Source of the DNA: Caenorhabditis elegans
Lineage: Eukaryota > Nematoda > Chromadorea > Rhabditida > Rhabditidae
Reading direction: 5' to 3'
NCBI RefSeq assembly: GCF_000002985.6
Contig: NC_003283.11
Span: forward strand, 9,858,001 to 9,922,000
DNA length: 64,000 nucleotides
Shown one piece after another: positions 37,781 to 57,628 of this stretch (position 1 is the first letter of the stretch; each line of letters begins with the position of its first letter). Made by a program: the position numbers and the translations under genes. The notes beneath the pieces were generated by a model. That model saw only the letters and a program-made list of their open reading frames with translations. It ran no database searches and was not told the origin of the DNA.

Positions 37781-38194
37781 ATGAACAGGATAATACTTTT
37801 TGTTTTGGAAGACATCCTAAATTTTTACTCTCAAACCGCCCACAATTTGAAATTATCCATGTGCTTCATTCACATCATGCTCAATTTGCATTCATCACAG
37901 CACATTATCCTTACTCATTTTACAAAAAAAACCCTGTGTTATTTACTTCCCTTGTTAATTTGCGCGGCTTCTTTTCTGTTATTCGTCACATTCATTTTTA
38001 TCACCACCACAAAACACAACAATTGCGTTGAAATGAGCCAAATTAGGTTTCTCTTCAGGAAAATGCTAAGAAAAAGTCGAAAGATAAGTTTTCGAATTAC
38101 TAAAAAAGTGTGCAAAACGATAGCTCTCAACGAGCACTCAGAGAGCACCGGAGCAAAAACGAAAAATGTCGAAGAGAGAGCAGACGACAATTAG
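37781..38194 (+). CDS. Doubtful 137-codon ORF with one hydrophobic segment
   Basis: It starts with an ATG in a favourable AAAA context and stays open for 137 codons, long for such AT-rich DNA. It has a strongly hydrophobic stretch near residues 52-73 and a Lys/Arg-rich C-terminal third. There is no signal peptide, recognised domain or splice context. The second half overlaps a purine-rich, slightly GC-richer block that could instead be promoter sequence. It could be a lineage-specific small membrane protein or chance. Confidence 0.2.
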   Translation: MNRIILFVLEDILNFYSQTAHNLKLSMCFIHIMLNLHSSQHIILTHFTKKTLCYLLPLLICAASFLLFVTFIFITTTKHNNCVEMSQIRFLFRKMLRKSRKISFRITKKVCKTIALNEHSESTGAKTKNVEERADDN

Positions 38195-39371
38195 TTTTCC
38201 ATCTTTCTGAGCAAGAAGAAAAAGATGCATACCCGTATATGTGACTCTTTGTTTCTGTTGAGTTCTTTTTAAATAGGTGAAGTTGATTCAATGGCAAATG
38301 ACAGAGTGCATCTATCTACACGAGTACATATTTTCTACAAGCTTATGTGTAAGATATTTTTTATATTTATGTCGTTCCCCTTTTTTGAAATATTCCAGAT
38401 TGTTTTCAGCATATCAATTGAGGTCTTTTTGAAATCCTTCTTCCAAAACATGGATTATTACGCATCAATGAGCTTTAAGAAAACTAGAAAAACAACAAGT
38501 ATGTACAACTGTTTGAAAATTTTAGGGAAAATATTTATAAATGTTGATTCTTCGAATTAGTTGTAATTCCAAAATTTTTTTTTGAAAAGTTAGAAGAACA
38601 TTGTATAAAATAGAAATAAAATGAAGTTAGGTAAACATAAAATAATTAAGAATATTTTTCGTATCTTCATGCAAATAAAATGTTTAAATCATTATTTTTG
38701 GTACAAAAATAAATGAGCTCGCGGATTTTTTATTTAGATAACTGTTTTTTTCTAATGTATTCAAATTTTTTTCGTTTGATAGTTCCATCATCTTTCTCAA
38801 TTGTAGAAATTTGTTCTAAATTTCAGAACAAAAATTGAAAACATGTCCCTCCTCTATTTTCTTCTCTGTCTCACCCTCAATTCTGTTCACAGAAAAGTTA
38901 GTAAAAAATATCAGGATTTATCCGTTTAGAATAGAATCATTTTCAAAATCTCATGTATTCACTTTAATCCGTTTATATTTGTATTTTTTCTCGTAGCAAC
39001 GAGAAATTATTGTTACACCAAAGACGATGTTTAAAATTAAACCCCTTTTTTCTAGAGAAATTTCAATTATAAACTAATTATAAATTCGTAAAAACAGGTG
39101 ATTATGTGAAGTTCAGCAACCCACCTACTGACAAATGCAGGTGTTTTTTATCCAACATTTCAGATTTCATGTTGTATTAGTAGAAGCATGAGAATATTCA
39201 ACATCTCACAACTTTCCCCATAGCTTTACCAACTTTAATTATTTTTGGCAGAAAAAATGATTTAATTCCGCTTTACATTTACAAGTACTGTTGTTTCTAG
39301 CTGAAAAAAAACCTAATTTTTACAGTTTTCCTGTTTTGAATTATTTTAAAAATAAAGGAAGTCACGCCTAT

Positions 39372-39426
39372 TTTCCAATCAATCAGAGTTACCGAGCTTC
39401 AAACATTTCGTCTGATTGGTTGGAAA
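39372..39426. repeat. Strong hairpin, 16-bp arms, 23-nt loop
   Basis: TTTCCAATCAATCAGA (39372-39387) pairs with TCTGATTGGTTGGAAA (39411-39426) with a single G-U-compatible mismatch. The loop is 23 nt. It might be a structured non-coding RNA or a remnant of a foldback element; no RNA family was recognised. Confidence 0.7.
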
Positions 39427-41586
39427 GGACTCTGACGGGTGTTTCTTATTTTATGTGTTATTCGATTTTTCCCGATGCTCTTTTTATGTATTTAATTTTG
39501 TTGTAATTTATCGATTTCCGAATAAAAAACAATAATAAGCGGAGCAAATCGCTGATTGGTTGCAGTTCCCATTTTTAAGCGAATCCACACATGGAATTTA
39601 CCTAAAAATTACGTTTTTAAATGCTGCATTGGAATTTTGAAGCAAAGTCCCCATTCACGCTACTCCACTTTCAAATCAATTTTAGTATGAAAATTAATTT
39701 TTAAATCACAATTTCCACAATGCTAGCAACAAATCAGTATATGACTAATAGAAATTGAAATACTTGTTTGAAATCATTTTGTATGGATGTAGATGTAGAA
39801 AATACGTTCGTTATGAAGACAATCAGATAAATACAGTTTACCCGATTTTTTTTGCATTTTCTTTTTTCTGACATTTTCTGACATGACAATATCTTTTTTT
39901 TGTTATAATTTTGCCTGTTTTTCCATTATTCGTCATTTAATTATTTTAACCTCTGTTTCTAACTCTGGCAAATTGTTTTTCTGAATGTTCGTATTCCTTC
40001 AAGAGTTTAAATTTATCTGGAAAATTCTTAACGTAAAAGTTGAATATAAATTGTGTGATTAATCTTGATTTTTTTCCGATTTTTTTCGAGTTTTTTCCTA
40101 AACATGCGTTTCTTCTTTAAATTGCAGTCGCATTGTTTACTCCTTTAAACAGAAATATTTAGGATATTATTCAAACTTTCTTGAGCATTCGACATGCAGT
40201 GTTGACTTTTTGAGTGGTATATAAAATAATACATAATGAGAAATGAAATTGAATTGTGCACATTGTCAACGGCGACGAAATCTACGCTCACTATTTTCCA
40301 GTTGTCATTTTCAGTTATTTTCAGTTTTAACAATGGACTTTTAGATAACGAGAATTCTGAAATTATTTTGTTTTCCATTGGTGTACTTCATTAATCGACG
40401 AATAATAGACTTCAATAGATGAAGACAAAAAATTATTCGAACTCAAAATCAGCTGTATTTCGTTTAATGCTCTTGAAAAGTCTGTCAAAATTTAATTGGG
40501 TTCCTAAATTATTTTTGGTGTTTTTAGTCTGGGATTCGCCAGAAACGTGAAAAATGACTAAATTCATAACGCCATTTTTAGCTTATTGTAAGAAATGCGT
40601 CTTTTCCAATTACAAGTTGATTCATAGAAAATCTTTATTTAAAAAATGACAATGAGCCGATTAAAAGAAGAAATGTGCAAAACAACACGACGGAAACACA
40701 AAAGAAGAAAATAAATCTTTAAAAAAATTTTACGCACCAGTGGTGTAAATAAGAAGCAAGACAAGGAATGGTTCAAAATCAGATAAAATATGTATTGTTT
40801 TCAATCATTTTTGAGCGGAACAAACCCTCTAATTTGTACGTAAATGGAATGTTTCATCACTATCAATTTATGCTGTTAAAGGTGGCGTAGTTGAATTTGA
40901 GACTATGCTTTAAATCATTCTGTATACTTTGACAAGGGAATATGTTAAGCGAAACATCACAAAAATGTGGTTAACGGGAGTTATGAACCTTCGAAGTTGC
41001 GAAAAATATTTTAAATTTTTCAAATCATACACTATACACTAAATTTTGCAAAAACAGTTTACAAAACTTATGGGTGAATGGGATAAGGGACTGCAAGTCT
41101 ATTTTACAATTGCCCACTTTATGTGTTAAGCCAGCCATCAATTACCTTCCTTCCTATTTCCAAAGATTTCTGAAATTGATGTCCTCAACTGTTTTCCACC
41201 CACTATTCCGAGAATAATTTATTTTCGTCGTTCTTAAGTCTGGAATATTGTTAGGAAGTAACTTGAAGCACAAGCTGTCAGACAATAAAAATTTAATCAA
41301 CGTTTTTATTACTACAAATTTTTTCATTTCTTTTTATAACTTTTTATTATTTGTTCTTTCTATTTGGGTTCAATCCAATAATATTTGTTCCTGAAAGTCA
41401 CACAGACAAACATTCGTTTTTCTCCCGTCATCCATGTAATTTTTCCTTTTTCTATCAGTAAAAAGTGCATTACGATGAATTGGATTTTCTCCTTTCTTTT
41501 CATTTTCTTGTTTCTCCGTTTGCACTATCTTTTATATCTGTTTTATTTTTTATTTCTACAGAAAATATTTTTTTACTGTTTTAGGA

Positions 41587-49496
<7,910 letters not shown>

Positions 49497-49905
49497 TGAT
49501 AAGCTTAAAAGTTTTTAATATATAAATGTACAATAGCATCTTCAATCAACCCAATCAGGTCTTCCATCCCCGTTTTTCATTCCACCGGTTCCCTCCACAC
49601 TCATCGATCTCTGTTACTGTACTTTAATAAAACTATTTTTCTGCAAAATATGTATTTTAAAAAATCAACAAAAAATAGTGCATGTGACAAGCTAGAGTGA
49701 ATGGAAAAAATGTTTTTGAAAATCCAAATATGTTGGGATTTACACGTAATACAAATTGATAGTTAAAAGGTTGATTTCAAAGGGTGAGGGCAGTTTGTGC
49801 TTGTGAACAAAATATTGATTTAAAAAATAATGTGAATGCTAAGCCTAAACTATTAAATAAAATGGTTTGATATTCAAAAAAGGCACCAATATCAAATAAG
49901 TTGTC
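49497..49905. other. Convergent 3' intergenic region
   Basis: About 400 bases between the stop codons of egl-47 (plus) and mec-9 (minus). An AATAAA for egl-47 occurs at about 49627. Nothing else is evident. Confidence 0.7.
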
Positions 49906-52900
49906 TTAAAACTCTCGGAGCACAAATGCCATTAGAATTGTAAGCAGGGACATCGAAAAATCAGTTTTTAATCCAAAATTTGCTGCTTCTAATGCCTTTT
50001 TAGCTTCTAATTCCATTTCTTCAGCTTTTTTTCGTTGAGCGTCTTCTTCATACTCTTTTCTCTGTTTTTCTTCTTCTTCTGCTGCCTGTATTTCAGCTTC
50101 TTTCTTTTCTCGTTCTTCACGTTCTCGTTTTCGTGTTGCTGGATCTGAATTCAAAAAAAAAATTATAGATTGATGTAGTTTTCAAACATACCTTTATATG
50201 GTTCATCTGCGACCTGAGTGGCTTTGCTCTTTTTATTTTTTCCTGATTTCTTTTCTCCTGATTTCTCTCCAGAAGATCCTCCCATTGTTCCATTTTCTGA
50301 TTTCAATCCAGATCCAGACGCTCCACCAATTCCACCACCGGTTTCTTTTAATCTTTGTCGCATTTGTGCAATCCACTCTTCCTTTCCGCTAGAAATCTGT
50401 TCTACATTTTTTCCAAATTTCTCTTCTGGAGGCGTGTTGCCGATTGCTGAAAGGTTAAAGTTTTAAAAATAATATCTTGTTACAGAATATTTCCCGAAAT
50501 ACTCACAGACGTCACAGTTCTTTCCACCGAAACCATTTGCGCATTCACAGAAATAGGTACTGTACCCTTTTGTGGTACGACATGTTCCATTATTCAGACA
50601 AGGATTTGATTCACATGGTCCTTAAAAAGTATTTGCTTATCAAGTACAAATTGAAAACTAACTCTGATCACATTTTGGTCCTCCGAATCCAGCAGCACAG
50701 AAACATTCAAACGTTGGTTTCTCATCTACGTCGTCATCGTTGTATTTAATTTGACACGTAGCACCGTTCAAACAGGGTTTTTCGGCGCAAGGATCATAAT
50801 CTAGATAACTCGAAAATTGTAAATAAAAATATTCAAAAAAGAAAACATACCAACAACCTTGTCACAGTTGTTTCCATGAAAACCAGGTTGACATTTGCAG
50901 TAGTGTGTATCTTTTTTCCAAACAAAAATGCATGTACCGTTATTTTTGCATGGATTCTTCGCAAGACAGGTATCCGTCAGATTAGGTTCTAAAAGTGACA
51001 TTTTCACTTACTGATTTAGTTATCACAAATTTTGACGATGACGCCAAAGTTTAAAAGTAATCTAACTAGCGATAAGTTGCTCTAGCAATCAATTTAATCA
51101 ATTTTTCAATTAAAATATCAGGTGATCAAGACTTTTTTGGTTACATCCATTCTGTACTCTGCATTTATAAAACTTACTGTAAATATCGCCGATTATCTCT
51201 TTCATTTTAAACTTGTCGTTGTTGTGCCAAGGTTTTTTAGCTGTAAAAATAACAAAAATTGTGTTTCTAAAAATGAACAATTCATTTTGAGGAAATAAGA
51301 ATAACCAATTCTAGAAAACTTTTTTGAATTTCAGTTCTTAATTCCAAAACTTTGAAACGTTTATAAATGAACATACGATCTTTCTTTGCAGGATTTTCGC
51401 AAGTATGCAGACACGACAATTCATCTTGAAATATGTTCTCATTTGCACCTTTGCAGCCGTCATACCAGAACGAGAAACATTTCTGAAAAACGGAAATTAT
51501 AAATTTGAGATAAGATTAGATTATCATTCCATATCAAAATATCACTCCTTCAAATTTACCTTTGAGCCTTTATCAAAATACCATTGATGACGCCATCTTC
51601 CTCCATTGCACTCCTTCTTCAAACCTTCATCAAAATCTTCCAAACATGATCCTAAAAATAATTGTGTTTTGTTGTCTTATTGTGTCTTAGACATCCGCAG
51701 AGGAAACAAAAAAGGAAATGTTTCTGAGAAAAGGAAGTGACAGTTCATCATTCAACTGGCGGGAATATTGTGAATGTTCGTGTTTTTTGTTGTTTTTTGT
51801 GTTCTTGCATCTTTTTACAAAAAAAAAAAAAGCGAACAATTTGGTTGTTTTGAATTCGAAAGTTTGAGAAGTGAGGGTGGAAAACATAAGAAAAACAGAA
51901 TAAGAAAACAAAAATGTTTTGATAGTCAGAAATTTTGTTTGTCAATTGATAAATGACAACTCACTGGATTTATACATTGGTTGAGATTCACAAAGCCACT
52001 GGCACGTCAGTTCGTCATCGAAGATGTTTCTGGAATCCGAACGGCATCCATCGAACCAAAATTGACGGCATGTCAATGAAGCATGGTCGAAGTAGTAACG
52101 TTGTTGCCACTGGCCTAGAAAATTGTTTTTTTTTTCAATTTCAAGGTGCATGAGCTAACTTTTTATAATTTTTTAAGAATGAAACAAAATTTATCTAATT
52201 TTTTTCAAAAAAAAAATCACTTCAATTGTTTGGTTTTTAAATAATCAGATATAAAAAATTATACACATCTGACTTTTTTAAATGTCAAAACTCACCATTC
52301 ATGCATTGATTCCGGTAGTTCATATCAAATTTGTCCCAGCAAACTTCTGAACGACAACTAATAAGTGGAATAAGTTGTGATAATATAATGAGTGATATCC
52401 TGAAGTCTAATGAACATCTTCTGTCGTCAAGCCGCTGTCTTTGTCGGTTTTGTGAAAATTTAAGTTTTTCATGATAATGTGATAAAGTGATGAGTCCACG
52501 TGGAATCATCGCATCTTGCGAATGATGATACGGGACCAAAGCACCACCAGCAAGGAGAGCTCTTCTGGAGAAATAAGTGAATACCATTGGAAAAGAACAC
52601 GAAGAAAAATGAGAAAAATGAGAATAAGGTTGAAATCGTTTCTCAGAGAGTACCAATAAATCATGATTGCTAAGTTCCGTAAGGTAGGCATTTCAATATA
52701 ATGGAACGGCAAGAAGGAAATTGTATACAATTTTCAGTCTTCGCAATGTCTAATCTATAATTTATTTGATGTCATTGGAATTTTTTTTTCGTAAATTTTC
52801 CTAACCAAAATTTCAGTTTCAAAAACACTTCTATACAGTTTAGACAGAAAATCAACATGGGGAAAGAGATATGACCACCTCAAGCTGCATGAATTAAGGC

Positions 52901-55900
52901 AGACCACACAGAAATATATTAAAAATCAAAAATAAACAAAACTGGAAGAACGTCTATTTGACATTTGAGTTGTGACAGACGACATCAAAAATTGATCAAA
53001 AATGCCGCCGCCTCTCGTTTTATTTTCATAAAAAAGGAAAGTCGGAGAATGTTTTGTGTATGTGTTTGGTGGTTCGTCGGAAGAAATCTTCTCATAGAGA
53101 AAGAAAAAAATCTAGAGAGGGAAACCGAGAGTTGACACGAAATATAGGCCTTCTTTCCCACTCTTTTGCCTCTGACGACGTCTTTCGTCTTCTCTTCGGA
53201 CTTCCTTTCTATGAATCCTCCGGAGGGACCAAAAACTCGTTTCTCGACTTTTGAGAAGAAGAATAAGGAGACCCCGTTGAGAAAGAAGGAGTGCTCCCGG
53301 CCGTTTATAAGCTTTCTTTCCTCTCGTCTATCCATATTTTCTCGCGACCCGCTCCACTATCTTGACATGAAATCAAAAATCGAATTATATCTGTTGAGTG
53401 GTTTGTGAGTGTGTGAGAGAGTGGTATGTATCTACCATCATTATGGAAATTGAATTTTCTCAAAAAAGTAGTAAATGGTAATCTTTGAGCCGGAAACTGG
53501 TTATTTTAGGCATTCTCCCAAAATAGTACCCAGATTTGGTTAAGGGTTTCAAGTTTTGTCAACAATGTTCTATTTCCAAATAATTGTGAAAAAATACGAT
53601 AAATTAAAAAACGTTCGGAATTAAAAGAATCATAGGATAAAGAAAACATACATTAGTACCTATATTTTATTAAAGTGTACTGAATATGAAAACTAATTTC
53701 AATTTTTTTACAATCAGTGTTCATAGAAAATACAAAGCCACCCTTTGTTAAAATTTACTTTTATAGTTATAAATAATTAAACTTGAAGTTAAAAACCGAT
53801 TTGAAACTGAATGTCCAAAAACAAAAAACAATATGCTCATAGAACAAAAGGTTATTATTTTAGAATGCAAGTGTTATTAGAGAACTAAAGATTAGAAGAA
53901 AACAAACTTAGACATCAAAAGCACTGCAACTCTTTTCAAGCGGAACGACTTGACCACAATTTATTTCTTTAACAATGACCAACAACGGAAATGATCTTCT
54001 ATAGACGTCAACTACATCTGAGCAGGTTATGTGGTGGGTGGCTCTTTCTTTACTAAACACATTCACATGAAATGTATGGAAAGGGTAGTGAACAATTATA
54101 GAAGCTTCTTTTCTATCCGGAAGACAGAGCTCCAAGCAGTTTCGAACGCGTCGGAGCAGAAAAGTGACGCTAATCTCGGTTGCCACTTTATTTTTCAGTT
54201 AAAAAAGCTCTCAGAAGCTGTTGAGAAGCGGATGAGAAAACGGAAAAAGGAGAGTGTGAGATGGGAAACTTTACGATTCGGAGAAAATATTTGAAAATCT
54301 GAGAAGACAACGGCTGAACGATCTGTAATAGACTGAAAGTTACCGGCTCGTGTTAGCACATTTGTCTCTTCGCACATTGTTGTACACGTATCATATTCAG
54401 AGAAAATATTCCGCGAACGTCCACGACAACCGTCATACCAAAATTGTTCACACCTGGAAAATGTAACACTTTTAATTTGTCTTGCTGATATGTTGCTGAT
54501 GAAACATGTTTAAAATTTAGAATTACAAACATTAAATGTTTCTTGTACCCTTTTTCATTATTGTGAAAATTTTATTTTAAAAAAAGTATTTTTCTCGAAG
54601 ATATTATGAAAAGACTGATATTACAAATACGTCTAAAGAAGATAATTTTTACAATATCTTTTGTGTATAGGTCTCGCCACGCGGGCAACAGAAATTACTG
54701 TAACTCGTGTCAATTTACGAACTGCTATTAAACCTTACATACAGGTAATTTGTTGGAAAGGTACCTCAAACATTCTTATAATATGTGGACAATTTGTCAA
54801 CTGTTTCTATCAATTGGCTAGTTGTTTTAAAAAATTGTTTAGTCATCAAATTTTAAATTTTTGAGAAACACTGCGAAAACCGCTTACATTCTGGTTTGAT
54901 GATTGAAGAAGAAATGCGGCCTCCAATTTTCATTACCGCATGTGTCCTTATAGTCGTGATCAAATTTATCCAGACAAGAATCTTTAATTTTGAAAATAAT
55001 AAATTACTTCAACTATCAAGACGCTGACTTTTAGAAACTGTACAGTTATATCCATTTCCTGCGTATCCTTCTAGACAAGTACATATAAAACTTCCTTCTC
55101 TATTGATACATTCTGCATTTTTATTACACATTTCTGGACGCCGAAGACATTCATTCACATCTGAAATATAAAGTTGACTTTGATAATTTTTAATTTAATA
55201 TCGCTTCGAAATGTATACCTGTGCAATTAAATCCATCTCCTTCATATCCTTCTTTGCATTGACACACTCCGTTCATACACGTGGCATGCATCGAACAATC
55301 CTTGCAATCAATTGATGATCTTCCTTCAAATATCAATAATAAAACTACTCCTGAAAGATATTTTCTCACCTAAACCAACATATGTACAATGTTTTCCATC
55401 TCCTCGATAAGAAGCCATACATTCACATTTATAGGAACCTATTTCATTTACACACCAAGCATTCCGATCACAGACTGCTTTGTAGCCACGGCATTCATCA
55501 ATATCTGAAACAATACGAGATTTAAAATATTTAAGTTTATGCTTCACCAATGCATTCTCCATATTGATTTTTTTCATATCCACTCCGACATTCACAAGTA
55601 TAATTGAACTTTGAGTTCGATTTGCAAAAAGAAGTTCGCAAGTCGCAATGATCACATGCTGAAAATGAGTTCCGTTAAAAAAACTTTTTTTCTAATCAAA
55701 TGAAAGAAAATCCTCCAAATTGAAATTACATTTAAAATCTGAGATTTTCAAATAATCTTTAAAACATGATCAATCAGTACTTCCATCAAAAAATAAAATT
55801 AACTCGCCTATTTGTGGCGAAAGTCTTTCTCCACAAACTTTTCGGCACATATGTAGACTGTAAAACTTGTTATCATTTCCTCCACATCCATAATAGAAGA

Positions 55901-57072
55901 ATTTTTCGCATTCTCCTGATTCCTGATTAAAAAAGTACCACCAATGACCATTCCGTTCATCACCACAATGACCTTGATCAGCATCCAATAAACAAAGATC
56001 TAAAATATGATTCGTTTATTTTAGTATATTTTCTTGATTTATGATCGAGCATACATACCAGTTTGCACTTTTTGACATTTTTAGCGGCATTCACTCATTG
56101 CGAAAAAGTTTGGCAAATAGAACGGCAATAGTATAAAAGATAGAGTTTCCTCTCTTCAAACCAAGAATCTACTCATTCTTCTTACAACTCTCATCATGAA
56201 CGCTAAATTGTAAGTTAAAACAAATAAAATCCAACTTAAAACAAATATTTTCAGCCTTCTCTGTGTTTTGGCTCTTGCCATATGCTCAATTGTTCAAGAA
56301 ACAAGTGCCCAATACTATGGATACTCTTCATATTACCCATCATATTATGGAGGGTATGGTCTCGGAGCATACAATGGATACTATGGTGGAGCCTATGGAT
56401 ACGGAGGATATGGATATTATGGAAAGAGAGAAGCTGGATTTGGACCATCTCAGCAAGCCAATTGATTCAATTTCTCTTTTCTTACGACTAAAATACTTAA
56501 TGGTATTTCAATAAATACGTGTGCATTTTATTGAACTCTTTTTTATTGTTAGAAACAAAAATTGTTTCAAAGAATTTAATTTATGGTTGTTGGCAGGCAA
56601 TAATGCGTGATGTAAAAATATCTGGAGAAAAATACAAACTTCATCTCATGAACGCAATCAATCCAAATATAATTGCATAGCTTATCAATTTATTCATGGT
56701 TTGATTTTTTACTCGACATCCGCAAGGTTTACCTGGTACTGCAACTGGATTGAACATTTTGTACTTGCACTGTTTCACACATTGTTGTTTTGATGAAAAT
56801 CGATTTTTAGTGCCCATACATCCTCCATAATGAAACTCTTTGCACTCTTCTACCTGCTTGTCCCAAAACCATTGTACTTGATAGTATTGGCATGGTCCGG
56901 GATCTACATCCTCAAGGCAGATGTCTTCGTTGTCTTTAAAAGTTTTAAAAGTTTTAAACTTTTACATTTTTCTAAACATACTCTTGACAAAAACTGGTTC
57001 ATCTTTTGTGTCTACAAGGTTTAAAAATACAAGAAAAAAAGGGAAAAGCTTGTGAGGAGGTGGTAGAAACAT
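49906..57072 (-). CDS. mec-9: MEC-9 Kunitz/EGF extracellular protein of touch neurons
   Basis: The long form has about 19 exons joined in phase (about 838 residues). Exon 1 at 57072-56982 is a signal peptide. Kunitz 1 is at 56933-56733 and Kunitz 2 at 55999-55808. EGF-like modules lie at 55658-55548, 55504-55370 (DIDEC, Ca-binding type), 55323-55219 and 55160-55029 (DVNEC). Kunitz 3 is at 54981-54888 plus 54453-54344, Kunitz 4 at 52346-52296 plus 52114-51965, and Kunitz 5 at 51651-51560 plus 51482-51377. A linker at 51240-51178 is followed by three EGF modules at 50988-50852, 50800-50663 and 50620-50507. A Ser/Gly/Lys region at 50446-50192 and a Glu-rich coiled region with a hydrophobic tail (50144-49906) end the protein. 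Five Kunitz domains, EGF repeats and a Glu-rich domain match the published MEC-9. It is secreted from touch receptor neurons and needed for the matrix-linked DEG/ENaC mechanosensory complex. A short form starts internally. Confidence 0.93.
52296..52509 (-). other. mec-9: Alternative first coding exon of the short mec-9 transcript
   Basis: The exon carrying the start of Kunitz 4 is open upstream past its splice acceptor (52346) to an ATG at 52509. The added N-terminus ends with a hydrophobic segment (RISLIILSQLIPLISC) suitable as a signal or signal-anchor sequence just before Kunitz 4. This fits the literature report of a shorter mec-9 transcript from an internal promoter. A further in-frame ATG about 75 bases upstream cannot be excluded. 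Confidence 0.65.
52510..53905 (-). promoter_or_regulatory. Probable internal promoter of short mec-9
   Basis: 1.4 kb intronic stretch upstream of the internal start. The block 52985-53350 is purine/pyrimidine-rich and more GC-rich than its surroundings, with no good frame, similar to other promoter-like islands in this window. Assignment is by position and composition only. Confidence 0.4.
53908..54197 (-). CDS. Candidate alternative terminal exon of mec-9
   Basis: A 96-codon open stretch ending in TAA at 53908, with an acceptor-like AATAAAG at about 54198. The preceding mec-9 exon (ending 54344, one leftover G) would join in phase, giving ...RA-VATEISVTFLL...SCSAFDV. G+C is higher than in the flanking intron, as in coding DNA, but there is no domain and no good downstream donor. 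If used, it would end MEC-9 after Kunitz 3. It may also be chance. Confidence 0.3.
56131..56139 (+). promoter_or_regulatory. TATA-like box of peptide gene copy 2
   Basis: GTATAAAAG about 57 bases before the ATG. The same AGTATAAAAG occurs at the matching place upstream of copy 1 on the other strand. The 38 or so bases just before both ATGs are identical, so promoter and leader were duplicated with the gene. Confidence 0.7.
56196..56465 (+). CDS. Gly/Tyr-rich secreted peptide precursor, copy 2
   Basis: Exons 56196-56209 and 56255-56465 encode 75 residues differing from copy 1 at only a few positions (I for M in the signal peptide, YGLGAYNGYYGG for YGPGAYNGYNGG). Signal peptide, YGGYG-type core, one Lys-Arg and the AGFGPSQQAN tail are all kept. 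It lies antisense within the mec-9 intron between Kunitz 1 and Kunitz 2 (56732-56000). The 3' UTR, including AATAAA at about 56511, also matches copy 1. It is likely an nlp-type epidermal antimicrobial or signalling peptide; the symbol is not known to me. Confidence 0.88.
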
Positions 57073-57628
57073 TTTGGCAACAGTAAGCTAAAATATCGAA
57101 AGTGGAAGACACCACAAGCCAGAAGAGGTCTAACGCACTATAAAATGTATGAGCATTCTCTTCTCATTATCTATGTATTCATATGGTTTTTTGGATGTTT
57201 ATAGATATCCTCCCCCGTTGTCTTTACGAAGAGTTGTTTAGGATGATGTGAATTTGTGATTAACTTCGGACATTTTTTTCACAAAAATGCTTGTTTCAGA
57301 AATAGTAATGTTTGGGGGCCTGCAGATATTTGTTTGAAATTATACTTGAGCCCATGCAATTACTTTTGGGTGATTAGTTGAAATTATTCTTTGAATCCAT
57401 GCTTATGTTGTCTAGCTGCATAATCATGTGATATTGACGCGAAGGCTGATAAAGTTATGATTACTGAAAAGTGCACGAAAGAGACATTGTTATTTCGTAC
57501 ATTTGTGTCATTTTGAATATTGAAAATAATAATTAGAAGTGGTTCTGATCTTTTTGCTCTTTTATAAAACTTCTTTGTTAAAAAATTTATCCATCTCCAT
57601 CTGTCACAGGCCCGTAAAAGTTACCGAG
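57073..57628. promoter_or_regulatory. Divergent upstream region of mec-9 and SIX-like gene 1
   Basis: About 550 bases separate the long-form mec-9 start (minus) from the first SIX-like gene (plus). It should carry the touch-neuron promoter of mec-9. I did not identify a certain UNC-86/MEC-3 site by eye. A CTGTCACAG acceptor at about 57601-57609 precedes the SIX-like exon. Confidence 0.45.

Larger units (their letters stand above)
36628..41586. other. Large intergenic region between fshr-1 and egl-47
   Basis: About 5 kb of AT-rich sequence. A polyadenylation-type AATAAA for fshr-1 lies at about 36828. No gene is firmly supported; one 137-codon open frame and one strong hairpin are annotated separately. 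The right part should contain regulatory sequence for egl-47. Confidence 0.5.

Noticed and set aside
56041..56082. Short exon (MSKSAN...) with a GTATGT donor as the start of mec-9
   Set aside because: It leaves two bases and would put Kunitz 2 out of frame; the Kunitz 1 exon joins in the correct phase.
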